DNA of 64,000 nucleotides from Antilocapra americana (GCA_007570785.1 ML662465.1:3855902-3919901); one strand, 5' to 3'. Shown: positions 48,301 through 57,934, counted from the stretch's first letter. Notes: generated by a model not told the origin, from the sequence alone. Program-made: numbers and translations.

Positions 48301-48614
48301 GCGGGAGGAGCTTCAGCAACAGTTCGCACTTCTGCGCTCACCGGAGAGTCCACACTGGCGAGAATCCCTACAAGTGTGCGGACTGTGAGAAAAGTTTCAG
48401 TAACTGTACGAGATTTCGCGAGCACCGGCGAGTACACACCGGAGAGAAGCCCTACGGGTGCGTGCAGTGTGGCCGACGTTTCAGCAAGAGTTCTGTGCTC
48501 ACCAAACACCGGGAGGTCCACGTGAGAGAAAAGCTGCTGCCACCCCCGCCAGCATTCTGCTCCCCGGAGAACCCCCTCAAGGGCAAGACTGATGACTTCA
48601 GGCAGACGTTATGA
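35985..48614 (+). CDS. ZKSCAN2: ZKSCAN2, SCAN/KRAB/SANT-like zinc finger protein (7 coding exons)
   Basis: Nuclear DNA-binding transcriptional regulator. Seven exons with GT/AG borders join in frame (405+187+92+127+684+492+923 nt), giving 969 residues; I recall about 967 for the human protein. Domains by residue: SCAN about 44-126; degenerate KRAB-A about 229-271; Myb/SANT-like domain 1 about 342-428; SANT-like domain 2 about 499-585, each followed by an acidic linker; a vestigial finger about 748-771; and six C2H2 fingers starting at C779, C807, C835, C863, C891 and C919, joined by TGEKP-type linkers. The start at 35985 has A at -3 and G at +4, with an in-frame TGA 18 nt upstream. SCAN domains mediate homo- and heterodimerisation; the fingers should bind DNA. 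ZSCAN20 and ZSCAN29 have similar SCAN plus SANT layouts. ZKSCAN2 is preferred because of the KRAB-like exon, six fingers, total length and the AQP8 neighbour. Confidence 0.95.
36390..37393 (+). other. ZKSCAN2 intron (SCAN exon to exon 2)
   Basis: Bounded by CAG/GTGAGA and TTTCCCAG. No recognised repeat apart from an A-run near 36,740. Confidence 0.85.
37394..37580 (+). CDS. ZKSCAN2: ZKSCAN2 coding exon 2 (linker)
   Basis: Codes residues 136-197 plus the first base of codon 198. Acceptor TTTCCCAG ends at 37393; donor ATG/GTAAGA is at 37580/37581. It is a low-complexity, Glu/Gln/Pro-rich linker (for example [18 protein letters not shown]) typical between SCAN and the effector domains. Entered in phase 0, left in phase 1. 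Confidence 0.88.
37735..37935 (-). repeat. Bov-tA SINE in a ZKSCAN2 intron
   Basis: CCATGTACTGTAGCCCACCA through GAGTCACCAGGGAAGTCC. Confidence 0.9.
38415..38640. repeat. MIR
   Basis: TCTGGGTTCAAAACCTAGCT, TGTGTGACCTTGGACAAGTT and CTCTAAAAGGAAGATAGTAA. Confidence 0.75.
38641..39784 (+). other. ZKSCAN2 intron remainder before exon 3
   Basis: Unique AT-rich sequence. The ORF at 38,649-38,957 has no known domain. Confidence 0.6.
39785..39876 (+). CDS. ZKSCAN2: ZKSCAN2 coding exon 3 (linker)
   Basis: A 92-nt exon. Acceptor TTCTTACAG ends at 39784; donor CAG/GTAAAT is at 39876/39877. It continues the frame through the split codon GCT and codes [15 protein letters not shown] and on to VGSQ (residues 198-228), ending in phase 0. 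No known domain; it supplies the link to the KRAB-like exon. Confidence 0.85.
40194..40320 (+). CDS. ZKSCAN2: ZKSCAN2 coding exon 4 (degenerate KRAB-A)
   Basis: A 127-nt exon, the standard size and phase (0 in, 1 out) of KRAB-A exons. It codes GPVKDV at the start and [17 protein letters not shown] at the end. The end aligns with the usual LYRDVMLENYxNLVSLG, but the EEW motif is not recognisable and MLE is replaced by RKE. These residues matter for TRIM28/KAP1 recruitment in active KRAB boxes, so classical KRAB repression is unlikely (inference). Confidence 0.87.
41995..42306 (+). repeat. Bov-tA SINE with doubled tRNA-like head
   Basis: Head GGGGCTTCCTTGATAGCTCA ... GAAGATCCCCTGGAGAAGGG is followed by a second head CCCTTGTGCCTCAGCTGGTA ... 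GAAGATCCACTGGAGAAG, then a single body and tail. Confidence 0.85.
42370..42770. repeat. MIR interrupted by Bov-tA
   Basis: ACACGTTATAGATGATCGCT before and GGAAACTGAAGCCCAGAGAG after the SINE at 42,432-42,645 are parts of one MIR. Confidence 0.6.
42432..42645 (+). repeat. Bov-tA SINE
   Basis: GGGATTCCCACGTAGCTCAG through GAGTCAGATGCAACTGAGCA. Confidence 0.92.
43314..43997 (+). CDS. ZKSCAN2: ZKSCAN2 coding exon 5 (SANT-like domain 1)
   Basis: A 684-nt exon, phase 1 on both sides. Acceptor CACTATAG ends at 43313; donor GTG/GTAAGA is at 43997/43998. Residues 271-498 hold a basic lead-in, then the Myb/SANT-like fold starting [13 protein letters not shown], with the conserved core [20 protein letters not shown]. 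An acidic tail [13 protein letters not shown] follows. This domain class (GT1/MADF-like) binds DNA or protein partners. Confidence 0.92.
44325..44363. repeat. Perfect 15-bp hairpin
   Basis: Left arm TTATAATCTAACACA (44325-44339), 9-nt loop, right arm TGTGTTAGATTATAA (44349-44363). Intronic in ZKSCAN2. Confidence 0.9.
44571..44650 (+). repeat. 40-bp tandem duplication (36/40 identical)
   Basis: Copies at 44571-44610 and 44611-44650, both ending ATCTTTAATA. AT-rich, inside the intron before exon 6. Confidence 0.9.
45773..45852 (+). repeat. 40-bp tandem duplication of the exon 6 splice-acceptor region
   Basis: Copies at 45773-45812 and 45813-45852 (35/40 identical), both containing ATCTTTGAACTTTA. 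The second leads directly into the acceptor at 45857. The first leads into CTGCAG at 45815-45820. Confidence 0.9.
45858..46349 (+). CDS. ZKSCAN2: ZKSCAN2 coding exon 6 (SANT-like domain 2)
   Basis: A 492-nt exon, phase 1 on both sides. Acceptor AATGGCAG ends at 45857; donor GTG/GTAAGG is at 46349/46350. It codes a second SANT-like domain starting [13 protein letters not shown], 71 of 87 residues identical to the exon 5 copy by hand count, then an acidic tail. The open frame continues upstream of 45858 without a stop back to 45728, but that part is intronic: the homology begins exactly at the acceptor. Confidence 0.92.
46435..46560. repeat. Old mammalian repeat (L2-like)
   Basis: TTAAACAAATATTAATATTT, AGCAGTGAATAAAACAAGAG and CCCTGTCCTCATGGTGCTTC match a common old repeat tail. 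Confidence 0.5.
47692..48614 (+). CDS. ZKSCAN2: ZKSCAN2 last coding exon (six C2H2 fingers)
   Basis: The pyrimidine tract CTTCTTTTTTTCAG ends at 47691 and the stop TGA is at 48612-48614. Residues 663-969 carry six complete C-x2-C-x12-H-x3-H fingers between C779 and H939. Linkers are TGEKP except TGENP before finger 5. The tail after the last His is proline-rich. Just before finger 1 lies a finger-like stretch, [20 protein letters not shown], whose two Cys positions are Leu and Tyr: a dead finger. Confidence 0.95.
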
Positions 48615-48850
48615 TGATGAGCTCTCCTCTTCCTAAACGTCCCCTCAGCCATTTTACCCTGATCTCACTCTTGGAAGCAGTTGTTTCTTAGCTATAAAGT
48701 GTCATTCCCAAGATAAGCTTGAGAATATAAATAAGCTAAAGGCTTGGATCCTGTTCTCACCTCTGCCTCTTACTTGATTAGTCTGTTCCTCTCCTTCTGT
48801 GTGTCTCAACCGTTTCCCTTTAATAAAGTGAAGAAGATACAGGGTCTGAG
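48615..48850 (+). other. ZKSCAN2: ZKSCAN2 proximal 3' UTR with AATAAA
   Basis: Unique sequence after the stop. An AATAAA hexamer at 48822-48827 could end a short transcript about 20 nt later. Confidence 0.55.
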
Positions 48851-51800
48851 TGCAGAGTGAAATTCTCTTCAGTATGTCGAGGCCACTGCCGTGGGATAAC
48901 TAAACCCAGCAACATCCAGAATCCTTCAGCGCTGGGGAGTGTTGTTGCCAAGGAGATGAAAAATGTTCAAGGTCGTTTTCATCATCTACCACGTGTGATC
49001 TCGGATGCAGCTCGATCACAGCTTCCTGTTTGTTAGAAATTTCAGGAGCCTGCTAAGAACCACATCGGATCTGTCTTGGTTTTGAAGGTATTCACAAAAG
49101 GAGATTGAAGATTTTTTAGTTCCCTTCAGGAATCTGTTGCAGTGTACCTTTTTGTGTCAAGAAGTTGGTCTAAAGAGCTCGGGTAGTGTCTATATTGTCA
49201 CTGAAGCAATGCCCTGCCCTCCATAGAGACAGGATACAACTGGTCACCCATTGTCCTTTGTAGACTAACCCTCTCTGTACCTGAAGACTGACATCCCCTT
49301 GGCTGTTGCTTCTCCAGCCTAGATTAATCCAGTTCCCTTTACCGTTTCTTGTAAGTCCTACACTTACCTCTTCATTGTTCTGGGTGACCTTGTCTGACTC
49401 TTGTGAACTACCATGCCTTCCTCAGACTGAGTAGCATGCATGCTCCTGGTGTGTCTCATTAAAGTGGAATTCAGACACATTGCAGTTCTGAATGTGTAAC
49501 TGCTCTGGTTTTTATCTAGAATAGGACTGATATGTGGCAAATTTTCTGCCTCCCAACCCCACACTTATATATAATGTTATGTAATTTTAGATAGTTTTCT
49601 AAAACTCTGAGGAGCCAGGGAAGAAGTGAGTTAGAGACCTGAAACATTCAATATTTCAAAGACCAGTTGGACTCATTAGCCCTGCTTTAGATCAGGTAGT
49701 CACCTTGGTCCAGACCAGCACTCCAGGGTGATTTGTTAAGTACACCGTTGTCTTTTTTTGAGGCTAGCCCTTGTTCATATGGTCATAAACCTCTCTGTAG
49801 AGCCCTGAGTAATTTATACAGCTCTACAGCTCACTGAGTGAAGTTGGAAATACTTTCTGACACTTTCATCCCAGAACACTTTCTGTTTTCCACACTTACC
49901 TGTTGGTCTGAAAAGTCTCTTTGACAACCCCCACCACTGACCCAATAACTACTGAAAGAAGGGTTCAGATGGGGAGATAGTTCACTTACGGATGTTGCAG
50001 GCAAACACCAGGGATTTGGTCATCTAAAGCTGTTACTTCAGGATGCAACCAGTGGCATTTATACCCTTAAGGTGACGGTAACCTCAGGGGACTTTGCTTT
50101 GGGGGAGGAGAAGTCACAAGTTTAGTGGAAAGATAACCAGAGTCAGGACTGTATGTAGGTCATTTTTTCACTTTTCTCCTTTCCTTTGTCAGATGGTCTC
50201 TTACTAGAAGACATCTGAGTATGTTTGAATTTTTTGAACCTTATCCAGGAAGGTACCAAGGAGGATGTAGGCAGTGTAGAAGGAAACCCAGCCTATGGTG
50301 TCAGAATAGGCTGTGGCCTGTTGGAAGGCAGGCGACTCAGGTAAACGTTGATAAATGTTTCTGACGTTCATTAGGAGCATTCTGAGTGTTCACATCTCAC
50401 TAGGTTGATTTCCTCTGTGTTGTCCAAATTATAAATTCCTGATAGTTAAGTGCGGTTTCATGTCACTAGCGTGCCCAGCACAGAGAGGTGTGTGTGGTGC
50501 CAGTGGGTATGTGCTTGTATTGTGTAGATGTTCTGGAATTCCTGCTCTAGAGAAGATGCACATTAATAGAAATCACCACTTAGTAATAGGTACCCAGGGT
50601 TGATCATTATATCAAAGCATGATTCAGGAAAGTAGATGATTTACTATAAATATTAAGCACGATTATGTATAAGGCTATGTTCTAGGCACAGTGAAGGATA
50701 TGAAAATGAAAAAAAAAAAAGGCTTGGTGTGTGTGCTCAAGAAACTTGGCAATATGATGAACCAACTATTGCAGCAAAAGATAATGCCAATTACATTCAT
50801 GTCAGTTGTGGGACATTATTTGTTCATTAATGGAAGAGCCACCTTCTCTTGCAGAAGAGTTTTTCTCAATGCCTAAAATCATATTCTCTACCTCCATCTC
50901 TTAAATTTCCCCAATGGCCAGAAAGGCTCAGGAACCATTCCTTCTCCAAGTGGAACAATCTGATTCTGTCTGTCATGTCTGGGATCATGCCAAGGTGGAA
51001 TTTGGGTCCCCTTACCTGTTCCCAGTTGTAAGTGGGCATTTGGACTTGTATTAAATTAGCTTAATGAACTTTGCTTCTAAAGAAGGAGACAGTCCTACCC
51101 ACCATCTTAGACCAAGGCTGTTTCTGTTTTATCTTTTTTCAAGTGGAACATGAAAGTCAAAAGGGAAGTCACACTCTGATTACTGTGTCTCATATCACAT
51201 AACATTGCCTTCATGACAATCCGTAGGAGAAGTTTTTTTTCCTAAGTTTCAGTAACAGGGAAAGCTCTGATCCTAAAGCAAAAAAAAAGTTACCTTACAA
51301 ACACTGTGACTTTTTTTTTTTTTAGCAACTTACTACTATTCTTTCTTTGTTCTGGCTGCTGGAACAAAGAAACTTACAAAAACAGAACTTTTAAGTCACC
51401 TCAGCTAATGACTTAAACCTATATTTACTTAATCCTGTCTTATATCTTTAAAAATTACCCCATTCCTAGTTTTTAAAAGTGTACATAAGTAGTCATTTTA
51501 TTCTCTGACTTCTTAACCAAGACCCTTTGGAGCCTGGCTGTATCCCTGCCCACGCTTACTGTGTTACTCCCACAAATACCCTAATTCTTACTGGCGTTTT
51601 TATTACACATGCAACCTACTTTATTCATCTGGAAGGAAACGTTTTTTGTTTTTTTTTTCAAGAGGAAAACTTCACAGTATGTTTAAAACAGCTCAGGGCA
51701 GCCTGCCACATAGAATGAGCATTAGACCAGAAGCTGTAAGACAAGTTTCATTCTTGTCGCTACCACTTTCTGAGTGTTGTTGGACAAACCAGTCTCTCTC

Positions 51801-52310
51801 TCAGCCTGAGTTTCTTATCTGAAGAGAAGTTGAGCATGATTGCCAAGACCTCTCCAGCTCCAAGGTCCTGTGAGGCTGTGGGGCATCAGGAGAGAGAAGT
51901 TATAAGACCAGGCTGCCGCCCTGGCTCACCTCTGCGGGCAGCATTCAGGCCGTTCTGAATCCATCCCATGAATCCATCCCGTACTTCAGCAGGAGGCTGC
52001 TGCGAGCAGTCCAGGAGTGTGCTCAGTGAGGAGAGGGACAAATCACTCATGTTCAGCAGCAGGCGATAGACAGTGGCAGGTAGCTGCAGTGAAGAAAGCC
52101 TATTTTGGGACCTCTGGTGCCCCATGACAGACGAACCTCAACTCTGAGGGAGCCGGGGACACCCCAAATGCAATGCTAAGCCCTTACCTCTGAATGCATT
52201 CCTAGTATAAATGTATGTCCACTCATTGTTTTGTATGAATGTTCACTTAGATGTCTTCTTGAAAACTTGTATGTGAAATAAATGTCTAAATAAATGACTC
52301 CTATTGGTTT
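48851..52310 (+). other. Possible long ZKSCAN2 3' UTR with distal poly(A) signals
   Basis: Mostly unique sequence with no clear plus-strand ORF of recognisable product. Two AATAAA hexamers lie at 52277-52282 and 52289-52294. It is free of young SINEs, unlike almost all other intergenic DNA here, which is compatible with a transcribed 3' UTR. An MIR-like stretch sits at about 51,740-51,850. RNA evidence would decide. Confidence 0.4.
51930..52083 (-). other. Unassigned exon-like ORF B
   Basis: On the minus strand, acceptor CTTTCTTCACTGCAG ends at 52084 and donor AGAG/GTGAGC follows 51930. Only one of the three frames is open between them: 51 codons starting LPATVYRLLLNMSDLSL and ending GWIQNGLNAARR, plus one base. 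The frame is entered in phase 0. Composition looks protein-like, but I do not recognise a family. It may be an exon of an undescribed gene, a pseudogene or chance. Confidence 0.35.
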
Positions 52311-52670
52311 TCGCCATAATTCGAAGATTGTCTTCTGTTAAGGGAAAAGAGAACTTATTCAAGGGTGATAAAAGCCGATTGTCACAGCAAAGGAATCTCA
52401 GCCTCTTGTCCAGTCCGCGGTTCTGCCCTGCGGCTAGCAGGGGTCTCGTGTGAGCCCACAGCTACTCCCCTGCCGCAGTCCTCTGACGGCTGTCACTGCC
52501 GTTGTGACACTCGGCTCGAAGACACTCGGCTCTAATTCCAGAGCAGAGCCACCCTTGGGGGCACACACTCACAGCCTCTCCTGGTGGGACCAGTCGACGC
52601 GGTTTCTCCAGCCACAGTGCCGCTTTTGGTTCACTAATTGACTTAAAGAGTCCCAGTGGCGTCTACTTAC

Positions 52671-52752
52671 CCTCCTTTCCATGACAGCTCCGAAGCCATA
52701 GGTCACAGAGTCAGTGTAGAGTTCTTGCCACTTGTTGAGGAGGTTTTTCCAA
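52671..52752 (-). other. Unassigned exon-like ORF A
   Basis: Minus strand. Donor GGAGG/GTAAGT follows 52671. The open frame reads WKNLLNKWQELYTDSVTYGF and on to VMERR, ending in phase 0, which fits exon-like ORF B 587 nt downstream. A TGA lies four codons before the Trp (52759-52761), so a 5' acceptor would have to be the TATAG at about 52753-52757. That acceptor is weak. Confidence 0.28.
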
Positions 52753-53125
52753 CTATACACTCAGAAACTGTGAGAACTGCGGGATGAATTTCAAACCAGT
52801 TCACCTAAATATGAGGTAGATTCCAGAAAAAGTGTCTCTCCCACCTAGACTTTACAAGCAGCCGACTGCAATAGCACCCACCCCAGGTTCTCAAGAGGGA
52901 TAACTGCTCAAGGTCAGTACCTGAGAGTCCCTGTACATTTTCTATACTTTGCTTGGGCAAATGACCGTGACCTTTTTGGAGGAAACAAAGAGAAAGGCTC
53001 AGAATATTCCTGTTAGAGTTCTTCCATAAGATTATCTGATCTTCCATTTCTCAGAGATTTTACAGAGATTTAGGTCTGTGAGCTGACTCAGAGTTAGTTA
53101 GATGAGAGACTTTAAATCTCTAAGG

Positions 53126-53391
53126 CAGCAGGGGGGTGTGGGAGGCATTCTCTGATGGTCCAGTGGTTAAGAATCCACCTTGCAGTGCAGGGGACACCAG
53201 TTCGATCTTTGAGAAGATCCCGTACGCCGTGGGACAACTGAGCCATGCGCCCTAGAGCCTGTGCTCTGCAGCAAGAGAAGTCACCACAGTGAGAACCCGT
53301 GCCCTGCAACAAGAGGGTAGCCTCCACTCAGCACGACTAGAGAAAGCCCATGCGCAGAAACAGACCAAGCGCAGCCAAAATATTTTTTTAA
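53126..53391 (+). repeat. CHR-1 type SINE with 12-bp target-site duplication
   Basis: GGTCCAGTGGTTAAGAATCC, TGTGCTCTGCAGCAAGAGAA, CAAGCGCAGCCAAAATATTT. AAATCTCTAAGG repeats at 53114-53125 and 53392-53403. Confidence 0.88.
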
Positions 53392-53403
53392 AAATCTCTA
53401 AGG

Positions 53404-53855
53404 GGGAAAAAAGATCTATCTTAAGGCTACAAATTTTCAGTTGCTATAAGCAAGACAATTAGATTTCAAAGGAAGAAGAATGAATCCTTTGTGTTTCAAA
53501 CATCAAAAGGAACACAGCTAGTCACAACCTCCAAACTCCACGATGGGTGCAGGGATTCGGAGGGGAAGCAATGGTTTGGGGCCCAAGACCTGCAAACGCC
53601 TATCCTGCTCTGAGGTGGTAGATGCTGTGGCAGTGTTGGGGGAGAGGGGATGGGGAGCAGACTTGGAAGGCCAGCCTTAAGAGTTGCAGAGCATGGAGCC
53701 ATGGAACACTCAGGTGTGCTTGCAACCCCTCTTGCTAGAAATCACCCCAGCCGAGACAGGTGTGACTCAGCCATAGAGTGTGCCATCTCTGAGGACCACT
53801 CCCAACAGTGCCATGTGGTAGGCAGATGAACGGCAGCCACAAGGGCACAAAGCAG
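53404..53855. other. Intergenic, nothing recognised
   Basis: Unique sequence. The minus-strand ORF 53,496-53,702 is proline-rich without a known domain. Confidence 0.5.
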
Positions 53856-53868
53856 AAAGTTAGGACAT

Positions 53869-54332
53869 AAAGACCGTGGAGAGAGGAATGGATAAAGCAG
53901 ATGTGGTCTATTTATACAATGGGATATTAGAATGAAATACTGCCAATTGTGGCAACCTTGAGATTATTATATGAAGTAAGCCAAAATCAAATATATGGTA
54001 TAACTTACATGTGGAATCTAAAAAAAATCATACAAATGAATTTATTTCCAAACAAACTCACAGACACAGAAAACATAGGATTACCAAAAGGAGAGGGTGT
54101 AAGGAAGGGTAAATTAGGAGTTTGGGATTAACAGATACACACTGCTAAATGTAAAACAGACAGCAACAACCTACTGACTAGCACAGGAAACTATACTCAG
54201 TATCTTTTGATAACCTAAAATGGAAAAGATTCTGAAAAAAAAAAGTATCTGAAATCACTTTGTTGTATGCTTGAAACTAACACAACATTGTACCTCAACT
54301 ATAATAAAAAAAATTTTTAATTTTAAAAATAA
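53869..54332 (+). repeat. L1 3' end with 13-bp target-site duplication
   Basis: GGGATATTAGAATGAAATAC, TGTATGCTTGAAACTAACAC and ATTGTACCTCAACTATAATA, ending A-rich. AAAGTTAGGACAT repeats at 53856-53868 and 54333-54345. Confidence 0.9.
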
Positions 54333-54859
54333 AAAGTTAGGACATGAAAGTGGAAGACTGGCATACTTCCCTTTTGGATTGCTTAAACTCAGAGTTCTTA
54401 GACAGTCTTCTGAGGGTAAGATGCAAGAACATAACACTAGGCCCCTCAGCAACATAGCATGTGAGGACTCAGGCCAATCCTGGCAAGAGAAGAATCAGTA
54501 CTTGTTCTCTGAGGGTCTAGAGCAGTACGGGCTTCCTGCAGTAGAAAGGAACTCTGGAGAGCGTGTCCAAAATCCTGGATTCTAACTGAGTTCTGCCTTT
54601 AGATCACTGTGTGATTACAGTCAAATTAGTTAGTTAGCCTCTTTGGACTTAGGGGCTGGACAACATGAGTGGTTCCCAACATTTTCCCCTCGAGAGGTCC
54701 AAAGATCCTTATGTGAAGGTAACTGAGAAAATACATATGTGCAATGTCCATTCAGAATCTCCTTGTCAGAGATCCACTCCCTTGCCATGATTCTGATATC
54801 TGCAAGTTTCAAAACCTTTGATTAGATGACCATAAATATAAAAACCACCACATTGTCCA

Positions 54860-55060
54860 CTTACAAGGTATGAGGCAGTGTACTAATGCTTTATGAACAT
54901 CTTATTTATTCTCATAAGCATGCTGAAGGAGGTTTTCCATTGTACAGGTAAGGAAACTGAGTCTGAGAGAACTTAAATACCTTCTTCAAACTTCTACAGC
55001 AGACAAGCAGTTCTCAGACAAGTTCTGAGATTTAAACCTGGATCTTTCTTAAAATCCAAA
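54860..55060. repeat. MIR
   Basis: TCTTATTTATTCTCATAAGC, then TTGTACAGGTAAGGAAACTG. Confidence 0.65.
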
Positions 55061-55179
55061 CTCGTAGCAACTTCATTTTACTACTGTCATAGAGTTTCAA
55101 GCTCCAACATCCTCAAATTCTGAGACCTCATTGTTCCTGACAAGATGAAAGGTAGGGTAGAGGTAAACAGGAGATCTGT

Positions 55180-56290
55180 TTCAGTTTGGGATTTGACTCA
55201 GAAAAACATCTACTTCTGCTTCATTGACTACGCTAAAGTCTTCGACTGTGTGGTTCACAACAAACTGGAAAATTCTTAAAAAGATAGGAATACCAGACCA
55301 TCTATCTCCTGAGAAATCTGTTTGCAGGTCAAGAAGCAACAGTTAGAACCAGACATGGCACAACGGACTGGTTTAAAATTGGGAAACGAGTATGTCAAGG
55401 CTGTACATTGTCACTCTGTTTATTTAACTTCATGTACATCATGCACAAAGCTGGGCTGGATGAATCACAAGCTGGAATCAAGATTGTTGGGAGAAATATC
55501 AACAACCTCAGATATGCAGATACTGTACTATAAAGGTAGAAAATGCAGAGGAAATAAAGAGCCTCTTGATGAGGGTGAAAGAGGAGCATGAAAAAGCTAG
55601 CTTAACACTCAACATTCAAAAAACTAAGATCATAACACCCTGTCCCATCACTTCATGGCAAATAGATGGGGGAAAAGTGGAAACGGTGGCAGATGTTATT
55701 TTCTTGGGCCCCAAAATCACTGCAGACAGTGATTGTAGCCACTAAGTGAAAAGACATTTGCTCCTTAGAAGAAAAGCTATGACAAACCTAGACAGCATAT
55801 TAAAAAGCAGAGACATCGCTTTACCCACAAAGGTTCGTATAGTCAAAGTTATGGTTTTTCCAGTAGTCTAGTATGGATGTGAGAGCTGGACCATAAGGAA
55901 GGCTGAGAGCCAAAGAACTGATGCTTTTAAACTGTGGTGCTAGATAAGACTCTTGAGAGTCCCATAGACAGCAAGGAGATCAAACTAGTCAATCTAAAGG
56001 AAATCAACCCTCAATATTCATTGGAAGGACTGATGCTAAAGTTGAAGCTGCAATACTTTGGCCACCTGATGGGAAGAGACCCTGATGCTGGAAAAGATTA
56101 AGGGCAGGAGGAGAAGGGGGCAACAAAGGATGAGATGGTTGGATGGCATCACCGACTCAATGGACATGAATTTGGGCAAACTCTGGGAGATAGTAAAGGA
56201 CAAGATACAGAAGTGAAGATAGTGAAGAACTGAAGTGCTGCAGTTCATGGGGTTGCAGAGTCAGACAGAATTTAACAGTCCATGGGAGCA
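55180..56290 (+). mobile_element. BovB (RTE) LINE, 3' part with decayed reverse transcriptase
   Basis: About 1.1 kb from TACTTCTGCTTCATTGACTA (reverse transcriptase region) through CTCAGATATGCAGATACTGT, where the RT catalytic motif lies, into the usual tail (GGATGAGATGGTTGGATGGC). Stops and frameshifts abolish coding, and the catalytic aspartate region is altered. Confidence 0.88.
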
Positions 56291-56309
56291 CAAAGAGTCA
56301 GAAATGACT

Positions 56310-56880
56310 GCTACCTGTATTCATTTCCTGAGGCTGGCATGAAAAACGGCCACAACCTTGGTGAAATAAGAAAGATCAGAAAGGCCTCCTCACCATTCTG
56401 GAGACCAGAAATCTGAAATCAGGGCATCATCCATCCACACTCCCTCCAAAGGCTGCGGGAAAAACCCTTCCTCACTTCTCGTAGCTCCTTTTGGTGATCC
56501 TGCTACTGTCTTGTGGCCCCACAATTCTGCCTCTATCCTTCTTCCACACATGCCTTCTCTGTGTTTTTACGTCCTTTTCTGTCTCTTATTTAAGTCACTC
56601 TCCTGGGAGTTAGGGCCCACTCGGATCCAGTACGCTACCTTTCTTTGCATCTGCAAAGCCCTTATTTCCAAATAAGGTCATTTTCTTTTTAATCTTTTGG
56701 CTGCGCCACGTGACATGTGGGATCTTGTGCCTCCCTCCCCCGCAGGGATCAAACCTGTGCTCACTGCTGTGGCAGTGCAAAGTCTTACTTAACCACTGGA
56801 CCCCCAGGAAAGTCCCAAGTAAGGTCACATTCTGAGGTTCCAAGCGAACATGAATTTGGGGGAACACTCTTCAACCCACT
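56310..56880 (-). repeat. MLT1-like LTR split by a CHR-type SINE
   Basis: TTCTGGAGACCAGAAATCTG, CCAAAGGCTGCGGGAAAAAC, TTATTTCCAAATAAGGTCA and, after the SINE, GGTCACATTCTGAGGTTCCA. TAAGGTCA flanks the SINE. Confidence 0.65.
56682..56818 (-). repeat. CHR-2 type SINE
   Basis: AATCTTTTGGCTGCGCCACG through CCACTGGACCCCCAGGAAAG. Confidence 0.85.
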
Positions 56881-57024
56881 CCCTCATAGAATTAGTGTGA
56901 GGAGTAAACGAAATAATACATGGAACTCGTTCTGCAGTGCCGAGCACACAGTAAACACTCAGTAAATGTTAGCTGTACACATGTCTGTGTGTGTGAGTCT
57001 GTGGATAGATATACATGTATATAC

Positions 57025-57140
57025 AACTACTTGGTTGCTTTTTAATGTTTGTGTATTCATTTTTGGCCCCACTGAGTCTTCGCTGCTGTGCATGGGCTTC
57101 CTCTAGTTGTGGTGAATGGGCTTCTTGTTGCTTCTAGTTT
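57025..57140 (-). repeat. Partial CHR-1 type SINE
   Basis: GGCCCCACTGAGTCTTCGCT, GGGCTTCCTCTAGTTGTGGT. Truncated. Confidence 0.65.
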
Positions 57141-57234
57141 TATCAAACTATTTCCTCCCATCCTCCTTTTTTAATGGTGATTGTAGCAAGCTTTTCCTGA
57201 ACATTTACTGTATACAAAGGTGCCATGGTAAGTC

Positions 57235-57405
57235 CTTCTCATGCATTAACTCATTTGACCCTCACAGTATGCCTGTTGCTAAGGAAACTGCGGCTCAGAG
57301 AGTTTAAATAAATTACCCAGGCAGGGTCACACAGCTAAGAAGTGTGGGGAAGCCAGAATTTGAACCCAGGTTCAGCCGACTCCAGGGTCCTAGTTCTTAA
57401 CTGAA
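57235..57405. repeat. MIR
   Basis: GAAACTGCGGCTCAGAGAGT and GGGTCACACAGCTAAGAAGT are textbook MIR core. Confidence 0.8.
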
Positions 57406-57651
57406 GTAGGTCCATCAAGCCTCGTGCTGGGTCTTGAATTTGCCTTTATCAAGTTCTTTGCCTTCCCTCTCTTCACTCGGATGTTTTGGGCATATTATTC
57501 ATCATCCCTTCCTATCTCACCCTAGTCGTTTGATCTACTGGATATATTACAAGGTCTTACTGGACGTTCTTCCAGCAAAGACTCCTCCTTTCCTGACTAA
57601 CCCTAATGGCTCTTCCTCATCATTTGGAGTTTCTGCTCTATTATTGCACAG

Positions 57652-57836
57652 TTCCCCTGCTCAGTGGTAAAGAATATGCCTGCCAGTGCAGGAGACGTGG
57701 CTTCGATCGCTGGGTCAGGAAGATCCCCTGCAGAAGGAAATGGCAAAGCACTCCACCATTCTTGCCTGGGAAATCTCATGGACAGAGGAGCCTGGTGGGC
57801 TATAGTACCAGACGTGACTTAGTGACTAAACAACAA
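57652..57836 (+). repeat. Bov-tA SINE (5' shortened)
   Basis: CTCAGTGGTAAAGAATATGC through GACTTAGTGACTAAACAACA. Confidence 0.88.
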
Positions 57837-57934
57837 TAAACAGTCCTTATTCACAGTTCTATTTGTTCTTAACTCCAAGAGTTAATGTTTAAGTGTAACT
57901 GTGTGTCTTTCGATTACACAGTGTAAGAGCCCAG

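Noticed and set aside
48078..48525. Antisense and alternate-frame ORFs of 120-147 codons across the zinc fingers
   Set aside because: Shadows of the repetitive C2H2 coding sequence.
35985..48614. Identity as ZSCAN29 or ZSCAN20
   Set aside because: These also combine SCAN, SANT-like domains and fingers, but the KRAB-like exon, exactly six fingers, about 969 residues and the convergent AQP8 neighbour fit ZKSCAN2.
55322..55591. ORF within the BovB reverse-transcriptase region as an active LINE gene
   Set aside because: Truncated, with stops, frameshifts and an altered catalytic motif.
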